Notes: generated by a model not told the origin, from the letters alone. A stretch of 64,000 bases of DNA from VAZQ01 sp963712565 (GCA_963712565.1 CAVQIP010000037.1:1-64000); one strand, 5' to 3'. Positions 36,768 through 46,050 are shown, numbered from the stretch's first letter. Made by a program: numbers and translations.

Positions 36768-37649
36768 TCACTGCGCGCGCGTGAGCCCGAGAATCCTCCG
36801 CGCCTCGTCGGGGGTGGCGATCTCGCGTCCGAGGGAGCGCGCGATGCCGACCATGCGCTCCACCAGCACCGCGTTGTTCCTGGCGAATTCGCCCGGCGCC
36901 ATATAGGGATTGTCCTCGTAGCCGACGCGCACGTGACCGCCGAGCGCGACCGCGAGCGCGAGAATCGGCCACTGCTTCTCCGGATTCATCACGCTCACGT
37001 TCCAGATGCAGTTCTGCGGCAGATTGTCCACCATGAACTGCAGGGCGCGCTCGGTCGGCGGCGTCCAGGTGCCGCCGGGCCAGCCGATGAACAGCGTGGT
37101 GTAGGTCTTGTCCCTCAGGTAGCCCTGCTTGCGCACGAATTCGAGGTGCCAGAACGCGCCGGTGGTGAAGCACTCGCATTCGAGCTTCACCTTGTGCTCC
37201 TCGGCGGCCTTGGCATAGGCGATGAGCTCCTCGACCGGATGGATCGCCATCATGCGCTTGGGCGGCAGCGAGGGCTCGGGCTGGAAGTATTCGTCGTGGG
37301 CGTTGAAGCAGACCGCCATCATGTCGGGCCCGAGCTCCATCAGCTTGATCTTCTCCTCGATGCGCGCCGACGCCACGCCGAACTGCATGATCGGATCGAC
37401 CTTGTTCATGATCGCGTCCTGCAGCCGCTTCCAGTCGGCGTGATGGATGCGCGACACCTGCCGGCCGTCGGCCTGGATCGTCTCTTCGAGCGTGCGGCGG
37501 CCGTGGATGTGCGCGATCGCGGCGCCGGCATTGACGGCGTCGATGTATTGCTGCGCCACCCCCGGCACGTCCTCCTGGGTCGGACATAGGTGATTATGGG
37601 GATAGGACGTGCGCGAGTCGCAGGCGACCGTGATGATCAGCTTCTCCAT
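36768..37649 (-). CDS. BKACE family beta-keto acid cleavage enzyme (DUF849)
   Basis: 293 aa. The ATG at 37649 has AGGAG five bases upstream; the frame is open 15 codons further but without a site. BKACE enzymes condense a beta-keto acid with acetyl-CoA and split it (for example 3-keto-5-aminohexanoate cleavage). Seen: the start KLIITVACD, the metal-binding His-x-His in AHIHGR (about 46-51), and the C-terminal HVRVGYEDNPY with the third metal ligand Glu. The residue after the second His is Gly rather than the more usual Val-Arg-Asp, which may reflect a different substrate. It is first in a pair with the aldo/keto reductase. Confidence 0.85.
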   Translation of the reverse strand: MEKLIITVACDSRTSYPHNHLCPTQEDVPGVAQQYIDAVNAGAAIAHIHGRRTLEETIQADGRQVSRIHHADWKRLQDAIMNKVDPIMQFGVASARIEEKIKLMELGPDMMAVCFNAHDEYFQPEPSLPPKRMMAIHPVEELIAYAKAAEEHKVKLECECFTTGAFWHLEFVRKQGYLRDKTYTTLFIGWPGGTWTPPTERALQFMVDNLPQNCIWNVSVMNPEKQWPILALAVALGGHVRVGYEDNPYMAPGEFARNNAVLVERMVGIARSLGREIATPDEARRILGLTRAQ

Positions 37650-37712
37650 GGGCGCTCCTGGAATGGCCTTGACCGGATATTTGTCCACCGGCAATGACGA
37701 CGTAGGGTATCA

Positions 37713-38723
37713 TCATCCTCGCACGGTAACGATTTCATTCGACCTTGCCGATTCGACAATAGCGTCGAACACCGACATGCCGTGCAGCACCTCGTCGATC
37801 GCAACCGGATACGGCGTGCGTTCGCGGATCGCGCGCGCGAATGCTGTCAGCTCGGCATGGAGTATGTCGAAGGAAGGATGCTCTCTGATCTCGTCGGCGG
37901 GCGCGGTCACCGGGCCGGTCGGCGCCTCGACCGACGTCGGCACGAAGCGAAACGTCTGCAGGTTGGGTTTTGAAATCTCCGCCAGCCCCTTGCTGCCGTA
38001 GAGCGTGAAGCTGAAATTGGTGGCGGTCGCGACCGAGCAGAAGATCAGCCCGGTGGCGCCGCTGTCGAACCGCAGCATCACCGTCGTCGTATCGTCGGAC
38101 GGGCCGGGAAGGTTGCGCGCGGTCACGCAGCGCACGTCGCGCACCCGGCCGGCGAATTCGATCATATGGTCGAGCGCATGCACGCCGACCGCGGTGAGCG
38201 CCCCGCCTGGCGCTTCCTCGGGCGCGGCGCGCCAATTGTCCGGCGGGATGAACTGCCCGGTGCTGGTGGTGTGCTGCGCCACCATCGAAACGACGGTGCC
38301 GAGCCGTCCGTCCCGCAGTCGTCGCCGCAGCTCGACCACCGACGGATGGAAGCGCCGGCAATAGCCGACCGCCAGCACCACGCCCGCCTTGCGCGCGGCC
38401 GCGACCGCCGCATCCGCGCTGGCGCGGGTCAGCGTGATGGGCTTCTCCACGTGAATGTGCTTGCCGGCGGCCGCGGCCGCCATGATCTGGCCTTCGTGCA
38501 GGCTGTGGGGCGTCGCGAGCACGACCGCGTCGACGTTCGGGTTGGCGAGGATCTGCTCGTAGCTGTCGGTGAGCGGCACGCCGTGCTCGCGGCAGAAATC
38601 TTCCGCCGTCGCGCGCGTGCGGGTGTACGCGGCGACGAAGCGGATGTCCTCGCTCTTGTCCTGCACCGAGGCGACCAGCGAGCGTCCCCAGCGTCCCAGC
38701 CCGACGATCGCCGCGCGGATCAT
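37713..38723 (-). CDS. Gfo/Idh/MocA family oxidoreductase
   Basis: 336 aa. Rossmann start AAIVGLGRWGRSLVASVQ (2-20), the family EKPI signature at about 92-95 (HVEKPITLT), and the central beta-sheet domain with the TSTGQFIPPDNWRA and GVHALDHMIEFAG blocks. Members oxidise or reduce sugars, cyclitols or other hydroxyl compounds with NAD(P). Downstream on the same strand lie the BKACE and aldo/keto reductase genes (63-bp gap), so the three may form one catabolic unit. The substrate is unknown. Confidence 0.9.
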   Translation of the reverse strand: MIRAAIVGLGRWGRSLVASVQDKSEDIRFVAAYTRTRATAEDFCREHGVPLTDSYEQILANPNVDAVVLATPHSLHEGQIMAAAAAGKHIHVEKPITLTRASADAAVAAARKAGVVLAVGYCRRFHPSVVELRRRLRDGRLGTVVSMVAQHTTSTGQFIPPDNWRAAPEEAPGGALTAVGVHALDHMIEFAGRVRDVRCVTARNLPGPSDDTTTVMLRFDSGATGLIFCSVATATNFSFTLYGSKGLAEISKPNLQTFRFVPTSVEAPTGPVTAPADEIREHPSFDILHAELTAFARAIRERTPYPVAIDEVLHGMSVFDAIVESARSNEIVTVRG

Positions 38724-38767
38724 TCGAGCACCGTCGAGCGACGAATGCGGTCTGCTCCGTCTCCCAG

Positions 38768-38935
38768 CCGAAGTCGGATATATCCGACTTCGGTCAGCCT
38801 AAAGTGCCGAACTCGGGCTTGCCCGAGTTCGGATGGGAGAGGGGTGGGGTGAGGGGTTAAGGTCTCTCCGGTTGAGCCGGTAACCCCCTCACCCCCGCCC
38901 TCTCCCCAAATGGGGAGAGGGAGCACACTGAGTCT
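38768..38935. repeat. REP-like element with two perfect palindromes
   Basis: First palindrome, 38768-38793, is 26 bp and perfect (arms CCGAAGTCGGATA). Second, 38807-38832, has 12-bp arms CCGAACTCGGGC around TT. A G-rich hairpin region GGGAGAGGGG ... CCCTCTCCCC follows to about 38935. The element fills the gap between two minus-strand genes. The second palindrome shares the core GGGC-TT-GCCC with the copy at 63609. Confidence 0.75.
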
Positions 38936-38987
38936 GCGGCGCAGACGCAGATCGAGCACGAGGAAACGCGCAACAATCGACATGCAT

Positions 38988-40730
38988 CTACCTCGGCGGA
39001 ATGATCGGGAGGAGCAGATACGGCGCCTGGCTCGCGCCGAAGTGCAGCGTGTTGACGCCGCCGAAGATCTCCGGCGGACGGTCGCGCGGATCGGTGTGGG
39101 TGAACGGACCGACGCCCTTCATCGGGTAGGCCGCGTGCGGCAGCGCCGCGTCGCTGCCGTCGTACTCGTAGTCCCTGCCGCGCACGCTGAGGCCGACGCG
39201 GAAACCTTTCGGCACGACGATGCAGGTCGGCCAGATCTCGATGTCGAGTTCGACCGCTTCGCCCGGCGTCAGCGGCCATTCCTCGTCGTGGCTGTGCCAG
39301 GGCCGATAGGGCAGGCTGCGCCCGCGATCGAGCTTGCGGTGGGAGGCGCGCAGCCAGCCGAGCCCCACCGGCGTGCGCGGATCATTGCTGCCGATGAAGA
39401 CGACCTCCCGGCCCGAGGGATCGAACACCCGCAGCACCAGAAAGAGATCGGCGTCGCGCGTGTCCGACGACACGAACAGCTTGGCGGCGACCGGGCCGGT
39501 GATTTCGGTCTCCACGGGTAGCGGCGGCGTCAGGAAGGTGAGCCCGTCGCCGGTCGTGGCATAGGACAGCACCGCCGCGTCCTGCGGCCGGTCCGTGCTC
39601 AGGCTGCGGTCGTCCGCTCGCAGATAGAATTTGGTCCATTGCGTGCGCGCCAGCGGCCATTCGTTCTCCGCGCGCAAGGTGAAGTTTTCGCCGGGGCGGC
39701 GGATGTTGAGCGCGACCTTCGGCTGCTGCTCCCATCCGGTGTTCTCGCCCTTGAGGAAATGGCCGAAGAAGCGCTTCTGCAGCCCGGCGCCGTAATTGGA
39801 ATAGAAATGCGAGAAGTGCGTGTCGCCGTGCACCTCGAGCCATTTCTGCTTCGAGCCGGCGGCCAGATAGCCTTCGAAGTTGCCGCGCGGGTGCAGTCCC
39901 TGGCCGCCCCAATTCGCGGCCGAGAGCAGCGGCACGTCGATGCTCTCGAACGCGGGGGTGCGGGCGCGGTAGTAGTCGTCAACCAGCCTGCGTCGCAGCG
40001 CTTCGTCCCCGACATCGGCGCGATTCGCAACGAGCTCCGCGTCGGGCAGCGTCGGAGGCCCGGCGACCGGCTCGCCGGTCAGCGCGCTTTTCGGACCGCG
40101 CTCGCCGACGCCATGTTGCACGCTCGCCACCTGCCGGCGCGACCAGTTCGCCAGGAAGTCGCAGAGAATGCCGCCGTGGCGCGCCAGCTCGCGATAGTAA
40201 TCGGACGAGCCTTCCCAGATGCACAACGCGGCGAGATGCGGCGGGCGAAGCGGCGCCACGTGCCATTGGTTCATGGCGTAATAGGAAATTCCGTTGATGC
40301 CGACCTTGCCGTTCGACCAGGGCTGCGTGCCGGACCACTCCACGCAGTCGTAGAGATCCTTCGCCTCGCGCGCGGACCAGACGTCGAGACGGCCGGGCGA
40401 GCGTCCGGCTCCGCGTGAATCCACCCGCACGATGGCGTAGCCGTCCGGCACCCATTTCTCCGGGTCGACCAGCTCCCAGTTCTGGTACTTGTTGCTCGAG
40501 CCCTGCGCCGTTTCGGGATAGGCCGAGGTCATCCGCATCCAGGCGCTCTTGTATCCCTCCTGGAAGGCGAGCCCCTTGGCGTAGGGCCCGTAGCTCAGGA
40601 TCACCGGGTATCGGCCCTCGGCGAGGGGGCGAAACACATCCGCGCGCAGCACCACGCCGTCGTCCATTGCAATCGGGGCGTCCCAATCGATCCTCATGCC
40701 GTCGCGGATTTCGGATTTCGACTGCTGCAT
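38988..40730 (-). CDS. CocE/NonD family hydrolase (X-Pro dipeptidyl-peptidase S15 type)
   Basis: 580 aa from the ATG at 40730; a Met 12 codons in (MRIDWDAPI) is an alternative, and no ribosome site decides. Alpha/beta hydrolase with the catalytic Ser149 in GINGISYYAMN, oxyanion-side DSRGAGRSPG, and a C-terminal jelly-roll domain (about residues 350-580) as in cocaine esterase and PepX-type enzymes. No signal peptide is visible. It would hydrolyse an ester or amide of unknown kind. The Gly after the nucleophile that is usual (GxSYxG) is Ala here. Divergent from the thiolase gene. Confidence 0.9.
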   Translation of the reverse strand: MQQSKSEIRDGMRIDWDAPIAMDDGVVLRADVFRPLAEGRYPVILSYGPYAKGLAFQEGYKSAWMRMTSAYPETAQGSSNKYQNWELVDPEKWVPDGYAIVRVDSRGAGRSPGRLDVWSAREAKDLYDCVEWSGTQPWSNGKVGINGISYYAMNQWHVAPLRPPHLAALCIWEGSSDYYRELARHGGILCDFLANWSRRQVASVQHGVGERGPKSALTGEPVAGPPTLPDAELVANRADVGDEALRRRLVDDYYRARTPAFESIDVPLLSAANWGGQGLHPRGNFEGYLAAGSKQKWLEVHGDTHFSHFYSNYGAGLQKRFFGHFLKGENTGWEQQPKVALNIRRPGENFTLRAENEWPLARTQWTKFYLRADDRSLSTDRPQDAAVLSYATTGDGLTFLTPPLPVETEITGPVAAKLFVSSDTRDADLFLVLRVFDPSGREVVFIGSNDPRTPVGLGWLRASHRKLDRGRSLPYRPWHSHDEEWPLTPGEAVELDIEIWPTCIVVPKGFRVGLSVRGRDYEYDGSDAALPHAAYPMKGVGPFTHTDPRDRPPEIFGGVNTLHFGASQAPYLLLPIIPPR

Positions 40731-40949
40731 GATGTCGTGGAGGGCCGGGCGGGGGCGTGGTGGGCGAACGCTAACATCGCCGCCTTTTCCTCTCAATGCT
40801 TCGGCGCTACATAGGCGATCCGTCATGCCGGGCACGCAGTCAAGCTGGCGCAGGCTGCGTAAACTTGCCGGCGATCCGGAACCACGTCCTCCTTGCCGTC
40901 GAAAGCGGGACGGCCCGAAAAAGTCGGAACAGGTCCAGCAGGGCATACC

Positions 40950-42098
40950 ATGGACGCCGCCATCATCGGCGTGGGACAGTCGGCTTATACCCGCCGTCCG
41001 CAGCCGGAACAGTCGACGCACACTTTCATCCGCGACGCGGTCGTCGCCGCGCTGAAAGATGCCGAAATCGACGCGCGCGCGATCGACGGCATGGCGGCGG
41101 CCTCGTTCTCGCTCGCGCCCGACACCGCCGTCGACCTCGCCTGGAAGCTCGGCCTGTCGCTGCGCTGGCTCGTGCAGGACACCAACGGCGGCTCGTCCGC
41201 CATGAACATGCTGGGGCACGCGCTGCGCGCGGTCGAGACCGGCGCCGCCTCGGCGATCCTGGTGGTCGGCGGCGATGCCACCGGGCTCGGCGGCTACGCC
41301 AAGGTGGCGGCGAATTTCAACATCGTCACCCAACTGCACCTAGCGCCGCTCGGTCACGGCGGTCCAAACGGGGTCTATGCGCTGGTGACCAGCCGGCAGA
41401 TGAAGAAGTACGGCCTCACCAAGACCGACTACGGCCATCTCGCCGTCGCGCAGCGCGCCTGGGCGGCGAACAACCCTTATGCCGTCTACCGCACACCGAT
41501 GACCATGGAGGATTATCTCGCCGCGCCGTTGGTGGCCGATCCGCTGTCGCGCTACGACTGCGTGCCGGTGGTGGCGGGGGCGCAGGCCATCGTCGTGGCC
41601 CATCCCGATCGCTGTCCGCGCGGCCGTGCGCCGGTGCGGGTGCGCGCGCACCGCGCGAGCTTCAACTACGACAATCAGGAGGGCGATGGCCTCGCGACCG
41701 GCATCAGCACCTTCGCCGGCGAGCTGTGGCAGGCCGCCGGCGTCGGCCCGCAGGATATCGATCTCGCCTCGATCTACGACGACTACCCGACCATGGTGCT
41801 GGCGCAGCTCAACGACCTCGGCATGATCCCGGGCAATGATCTCGCGCGCTTTGCGCGCCGCGAGATCGGCGAGCGGCGGTTTCCCGTCAACACCTGGGGC
41901 GGGATGCTCTCGGCCGGCCAGCCCGGCGGGCCCGCCGGCGGGCTCAACGGCATTTCCGAAGCGGTGCTGCAATTGCAGCACCGCGCCGGCGCGCGCCAGG
42001 TCAAGGGCGCGCGGCTCGCGGTCGCGACCGGCTACGGCATGACCATGTATCGCTACGGCGGCACTGCCGCCGCCGCCATCCTGGAGCGGATGGAATGA
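40950..42098 (+). CDS. Thiolase family protein (lipid-transfer-protein/SCPx type)
   Basis: 382 aa. Thiolase fold of the non-condensing or retro-aldol-partner type: start AAIIGVGQSAYTRRP, QDTNGGSSAMNMLGHALRAVETG in the nucleophile region, where Asn-Gly-Gly-Ser stands in place of the catalytic Cys motif, and the C-terminal MLSAGQPGGPAGGLNGISEAV. Members work with a DUF35 OB-fold protein, which is exactly what the overlapping next gene encodes. Lack of the usual nucleophilic Cys suggests a retro-aldolase or binding role rather than a classical thiolase. Role in side-chain or branched acyl-CoA catabolism is inferred. Confidence 0.85.
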   Translation: MDAAIIGVGQSAYTRRPQPEQSTHTFIRDAVVAALKDAEIDARAIDGMAAASFSLAPDTAVDLAWKLGLSLRWLVQDTNGGSSAMNMLGHALRAVETGAASAILVVGGDATGLGGYAKVAANFNIVTQLHLAPLGHGGPNGVYALVTSRQMKKYGLTKTDYGHLAVAQRAWAANNPYAVYRTPMTMEDYLAAPLVADPLSRYDCVPVVAGAQAIVVAHPDRCPRGRAPVRVRAHRASFNYDNQEGDGLATGISTFAGELWQAAGVGPQDIDLASIYDDYPTMVLAQLNDLGMIPGNDLARFARREIGERRFPVNTWGGMLSAGQPGGPAGGLNGISEAVLQLQHRAGARQVKGARLAVATGYGMTMYRYGGTAAAAILERME

Positions 42099-42407
42099 AC
42101 CGCGGCGTCGGCATCTGGCGCTGCGTGAATTGCCGGACGGCAGTGTTTCCGCAGCCGCTTCTGTGCGCGCGCTGCCACGGCGAGCGCTTCGAGCCGGATC
42201 GGGTCTACGAGGCTGTCGTCGAGGAGGTTTCGACCATCCGCCACATGCTCGGGCAGAGCGACTGGCAGCCGCGCCGCATCGCCAGCGTTCGCACCTGCCG
42301 ACGGCCAGCGCATCACCGTCGGGCTCACCGACGAGTCCGGCCCGGGCACGGTGATCGAGCTGTTCGAGGAGGGCACCGCGCCGTTCGGCGCAGCGAAGAA
42401 GACTTGA
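42095..42407 (+). pseudogene. DUF35 zinc-ribbon/OB-fold partner of the thiolase, one frameshift
   Basis: About 103 aa if corrected. The start overlaps the thiolase stop. An N-terminal zinc ribbon has Cys-x2-Cys in WRCVNCRTAVFPQP and Cys-x2-Cys in LLCARCHG; an OB-fold follows. Near 42294-42296 one extra T (GCACCTGCC) shifts the frame; removing it gives ADGQRITVGLTDESGPG and an ending FEEGTAPFGAAKKT with a TGA at 42405-42407. Without correction the frame runs on into unrelated, Arg-rich sequence. It is either a recent inactivation or a sequence error. Confidence 0.75.
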
Positions 42408-42467
42408 CGTCCCGAGCGCGATCGGCCGCGACAGCGCAAAGGCCGGCGCCGCGAGCCGCAGCTCTTT

Positions 42468-42600
42468 GCCCTCCCCCTTGCGGGGAGGGCGGCGAGCGAA
42501 GCGAGCGGGTGGGGGTGGCAGCGAGAAGTAGCGGAGACTCTCGTTCCAAATTTCGACCCCGACCCCCAAGGGGGGAGCCCACCGAATCCGCGGCGCGTTC
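42468..42600. repeat. G/C-rich inverted repeat element
   Basis: CCCTCCCCCTTGCGGGGAGGG opens the element and CCCCAAGGGGGGAGCCCACCG closes it, followed by GAATCCGCGGCG. The end resembles those of the copies at 57636 and 63514 (CCACCGAG/ACCGAGTCCGC). It lies between converging genes. Confidence 0.6.
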
Positions 42601-42611
42601 GTTTGATCTCT

Positions 42612-43496
42612 CTACCCCGCCTTCTTCCACGCCGCCTCCGCGGCGAGAACCCGCCGCGCCGCGTTGGCCATGGCGAGGTCGATCATGCGGCCGTCGACGG
42701 TGGTCGAGGCGCTGCCTTGCGCCACCGCCTGGTCGAACGCCTCCAGCACGCGCGCGTAGTAGTCGAGCTCGGCCGCGCTCGGGCGGTAGAGCCGGTTGCA
42801 CGGCTCGATCTGCGCGGGATGAATGAGCTTGCGCCCGCGATAGCCGAGCCGGCGCGACAGCGCGGTGTCGCGCGCGAAGCCCTCGGCGTCGCGCACGTCC
42901 GCGAACACGCCGTCGAGCGGGGTGTCGAAGCGCGCCGCGCGCGCCGCCAGCAGCGTGTGTGCGCGCGCGTGCAGCATTTCCGGCCCGTCGATCGACCAGG
43001 CGCAGCCGAGATCGGTGTTGAGATCGCCGTCCTGGGCGCCGCCGAAGGTGAGCGAGACGATGCGCGCCGCCGCGGTCGCCATGGCGTAGGCATTGAGCAC
43101 GCCGAGCGCGCTCTCGATCGAAATGACGACCCTGATCGCCCCGGGCGTGAGGCCGCGTTCGGTCTCGAGCGCGCCGATCATGGCGTCCCAGCGATGGACC
43201 TCATCGGGGGTCTCGACCTTGGGCAGGAAAATGCCGGCCAGCCCGGCGACGCCGATGACGGCGTCGAGATCATCCGCGGCGAAGCCGGTTTCGAGCCCGT
43301 TCACGCGCACCCAGACCCGATCGCCCGCAATCTTCGGCGCGTATTCGCGCACGCCGGCGCGCGCAACCGCCTTCTCCGCGACCGGCACCGAATCTTCGAG
43401 GTCGAAGATGAAGGCATCCGACGGCAGCCCGATCGCCTTCTCCAGGAATTTTTCGCGATTGGCCGGGACGTAGAGAAAGCTGCGCGCAAGCGGCAT
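42612..43496 (-). CDS. HpcH/HpaI aldolase/citrate lyase family protein (CoA ester lyase)
   Basis: 294 aa. TIM-barrel lyase of the CitE/malyl-CoA lyase type: start ARSFLYVPANREKFLEKA, metal-binding Glu and Asp in FDLEDSVP (about 29-36), VVISIESALGVLNAY, SLTFGGAQDGDLNTDLG, and the C-terminal RGRKLIHPAQIEPCN. It splits or forms a malyl- or citramalyl-type CoA ester. The CaiB-type CoA transferase gene lies upstream on the same strand (134 bp with a repeat between), so activation and cleavage of a hydroxy-dicarboxylic acid is a reasonable joint role. Confidence 0.9.
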   Translation of the reverse strand: MPLARSFLYVPANREKFLEKAIGLPSDAFIFDLEDSVPVAEKAVARAGVREYAPKIAGDRVWVRVNGLETGFAADDLDAVIGVAGLAGIFLPKVETPDEVHRWDAMIGALETERGLTPGAIRVVISIESALGVLNAYAMATAAARIVSLTFGGAQDGDLNTDLGCAWSIDGPEMLHARAHTLLAARAARFDTPLDGVFADVRDAEGFARDTALSRRLGYRGRKLIHPAQIEPCNRLYRPSAAELDYYARVLEAFDQAVAQGSASTTVDGRMIDLAMANAARRVLAAEAAWKKAG

Positions 43497-43526
43497 CGTC
43501 CATCATCCTGGTGAATGTTTTCCGGT

Positions 43527-43606
43527 GTCGTCCCCGCGAAAGCGGGGACCCATCGTGCCATGCACCGTGGCCTCTGGGATATGGGTCCCCGCCTGCGCGG
43601 GGACGA
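43527..43606. repeat. Short element with 27-bp inverted ends
   Basis: The left end GTCGTCCCCGCGAAAGCGG... (43527-43553) and right end (43580-43606) are inverted copies with about two mismatches, each itself a CCCCGC-GCGGGG hairpin, around a 26-bp centre. This sequence type is widespread between genes in Bradyrhizobiaceae (from memory). Confidence 0.75.
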
Positions 43607-43630
43607 CGTCAGCCTTGACAATCAGCGTAG

Positions 43631-44857
43631 TTACTCCGCGGCCTCGACCGTTCCCTTCGCCCCCGCCGCCAGGCGGGTCACGCCCGCCGCCGCCAGCTCG
43701 CGGATCGCCGCCGGCGAATAGCCGAGTTCGGCCAGCACTTCGGCGGAGTGCTCGCCCAGCATCGGCGAGTGCCGGTCGATCGCCGGCCCGTCGTGATCGA
43801 AGAGGACGGGATTGCGCGTGGTGCGCATCTTGCCCAGCCGCGGGTGCTCGACCTCCCGCACGACGCCGCGGGCGACGATCTGCGGATCGTCGAACACCTC
43901 CTTGAAGTTGTTGACGCGCGCGCACGGCACGCCGGCATCGCGCAGCGCCTGCTCCAATTCGGCGCAATCGCGCGCGCGCACGGCGGGCTCGACCAGCGGC
44001 AGCAGCGCGTCCTCGTTGGCCTTGCGCTTGGCGTAGGAGGCAAAGCGCGGATCGCCCACATGCGCGCCGAGATGCAGCGCCTGCATGAGCCGGCCGAACA
44101 GCGCGTCGTTGGGCGTTCCGATCGCGAGATAGCGGAGGTCCCTCGTCTCGAACAGCTGGTAGGGCGCGTTGAGCCGGTGGCGGTTGCCGAGCGGCTGCGG
44201 CACGTTGCCGGTCTCGAGATATTCCGCGGCCTCCCAGGCCGCCGCCGCGATCGACGCCTCCACCAGCGAGACGTCGGCGATGCGTCCTTCGCCGTTGCGC
44301 GCGGCGCCGACGAGGCCGGCGAGCGTCGCATAGGTCGCGAACAAGGCGCCGAACACGTCGGCGGTCTGCACGCCCGGCCGCATCGGCATCTTGCCGGGCT
44401 CGCCGGTCACCGAGAGCGCGCCCGAAAACGCCTCGATGATGAGGTTGACCCCGGCGCGCCGGCGGTCCGGTCCGGTCTGGCCGAAGCCCGACACCGACGT
44501 GTAGATGATGCGAGGGTTGACGGCCTTCACGTCGGCGGCGCCCAGCCCGAGCTTGTCGAGCGCGCCCGGCCGGTACGCCTCCAGAAACACGTCCGATGTT
44601 GCCGCGAGCTTGCGCAGGATCTCGACTGCCTGGGGCTGCTTGAGATCGAGCACCAGGCTGCGCTTGTTGCGGTTGAGCGCGACGAAGCTCACGCTCTCGC
44701 CGTTGCGGATCGGCGGCGTGGCGCGGCCCATGTCGCCCTGCGGCGGTTCGATCTTGACGACGTCGGCGCCCATGTCGGCGAGCAGCGTGCCGGCGAGCGG
44801 ACCGGCGATGAAATTCGCCAGCTCGATGACCCTGATCCCCGCCAGCGGCTTTGGCAT
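43631..44857 (-). CDS. CaiB/BaiF family CoA transferase
   Basis: 408 aa. Type III CoA transferase: start LAGIRVIELANFIAGPLAGTLLADMGADVVKIEPP (4-38), VLDLKQPQAVEILRKL, and the catalytic-Asp region in PGVQTADVFGALFATYATLAGL (about 167-188), with C-terminal RTTRNPVLFDHDGPAI. It moves CoA between carboxylic acids, as formyl-CoA:oxalate or succinyl-CoA transferases do. It lies upstream of the CoA-ester lyase gene on the same strand. The donor and acceptor are not evident. Confidence 0.9.
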   Translation of the reverse strand: MPKPLAGIRVIELANFIAGPLAGTLLADMGADVVKIEPPQGDMGRATPPIRNGESVSFVALNRNKRSLVLDLKQPQAVEILRKLAATSDVFLEAYRPGALDKLGLGAADVKAVNPRIIYTSVSGFGQTGPDRRRAGVNLIIEAFSGALSVTGEPGKMPMRPGVQTADVFGALFATYATLAGLVGAARNGEGRIADVSLVEASIAAAAWEAAEYLETGNVPQPLGNRHRLNAPYQLFETRDLRYLAIGTPNDALFGRLMQALHLGAHVGDPRFASYAKRKANEDALLPLVEPAVRARDCAELEQALRDAGVPCARVNNFKEVFDDPQIVARGVVREVEHPRLGKMRTTRNPVLFDHDGPAIDRHSPMLGEHSAEVLAELGYSPAAIRELAAAGVTRLAAGAKGTVEAAE

Positions 44858-44979
44858 GTCCGTTCCTTACGCTCGGAATCATGCAGAAGGCGCGCATCCT
44901 GTAAATTGCATCAGCGCACCGCGTGCGCAGTCGACGCTATGCATCACCCCTGCACAGGCGAACGATGCTCGCAGCAGGA

Positions 44980-45981
44980 CTACTGAATCTTCAATCCCGC
45001 CTTGTCGATGATGTCCTTGTACATCGGAACCTCGCGCGCGATGCGCGCGCGGAAGACGTCCGGCCCCTCGGCGACGACCGGCAGGCCGGCCTTGACGAAT
45101 TGCTCCCGAACCTCGGGCCGGGCGAGGATGGCGGTGAGCTCCTTGGCCAAGCGGTCGATGATCGGCTGCGGCGTGCGCGCCGGCGCGTAGATGCCTTGGA
45201 AAGTGTCGGATTCGGCATTCTTGATGCCGAGCTCGTCGAGCGAGGGAACGTCGGCAAGTTCGGGCCAGCGCTGCTTCGAGGTCACCGCGATCGGGCGCAG
45301 CTTGCCGGCCTCGATCAGGCCCATGAGCGATCCGATATTGGCGGTGTACATGTCGACCTGGCCGGCGACGGCGGCCTGGGTAGCCGGACCGGCGCCGGCG
45401 AACGGAATGTGCACCATCTTGCTTCCGGTCCGCAGTTGCAACAGCTCGCCGGCGAGATAGGGCGTAGTGCCGGCGCCGGGGCTCGCCCAGTTCAATTTGC
45501 CCGGGTTGGCCTTCGCCTTGGCGATCAGCTCCGGCATGGTCTTGATCTCCGACTGCGCCGGAACCACGAACGCGTTGGGCGACGCCCCGATCACCATGAT
45601 CGGGATGAAATCCTTGAACGGATCGTAGGCGACGTTGGCGTAGAGGCTGGGATTGACGACGAAAGCGCTTGAGCACACCAGCAGCGTGTAGCCATCGGGC
45701 GCCGCGCGCGCGACCGCCGCGGTGCCGATGTTGCCGCCCGCGCCGCCGCGGTTCTCCACGATCACCGGCTTGCCGAGCGCCTCGCCGAGTTGGGTGTTGA
45801 TCAGCCGCGCCGCGATGTCGGTGCCGCCGCCGGCGGGGAAACAGGCGACCATGGTGATCTGCCGCTCCGGATATTCCGCGCGGGCGCTGGTGGCGCCGGC
45901 GGCCGCGACCAGGATCATCGCCGGCCACGTGCGCCGCAGAATGCGCAGGGTTCGCGCGACGCGCGATGGGTTGTTCGGCAT
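44980..45981 (-). CDS. TctC/Bug-family periplasmic solute receptor
   Basis: 333 aa, ATG after CGGAGGAAAGCCCT. Signal peptide ends SARAEY; the mature part has ITMVACFPAGGGTDIAARL, VENRGGAGGNIGTAAVARAAPDGYTLL and VPSLDELGI, all standard Bug motifs. It differs clearly from the three tandem receptors at 17865-21035. No tctA/tctB genes are near, so it is an orphan receptor; its neighbours suggest the ligand could be the acid used by the CaiB/CitE-type pair. Divergent from the GMC oxidoreductase gene across a 117-bp gap. Confidence 0.9.
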   Translation of the reverse strand: MPNNPSRVARTLRILRRTWPAMILVAAAGATSARAEYPERQITMVACFPAGGGTDIAARLINTQLGEALGKPVIVENRGGAGGNIGTAAVARAAPDGYTLLVCSSAFVVNPSLYANVAYDPFKDFIPIMVIGASPNAFVVPAQSEIKTMPELIAKAKANPGKLNWASPGAGTTPYLAGELLQLRTGSKMVHIPFAGAGPATQAAVAGQVDMYTANIGSLMGLIEAGKLRPIAVTSKQRWPELADVPSLDELGIKNAESDTFQGIYAPARTPQPIIDRLAKELTAILARPEVREQFVKAGLPVVAEGPDVFRARIAREVPMYKDIIDKAGLKIQ

Positions 45982-46033
45982 AGGGCTTTCCTCCGCGGCT
46001 GGTTTATTGTCGAATGATTATGGCAGCAAGATC

Positions 46034-46050
46034 GTCACTACTGTAGCGAC
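46034..46050. promoter_or_regulatory. Candidate operator palindrome between divergent genes
   Basis: GTCACTACTGTAGCGAC is a 17-bp near-palindrome (14 of 17 positions symmetric) in the middle of the 117-bp gap between the divergent receptor and GMC genes, a typical place for a regulator site. No regulator gene is in the window. Confidence 0.3.
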
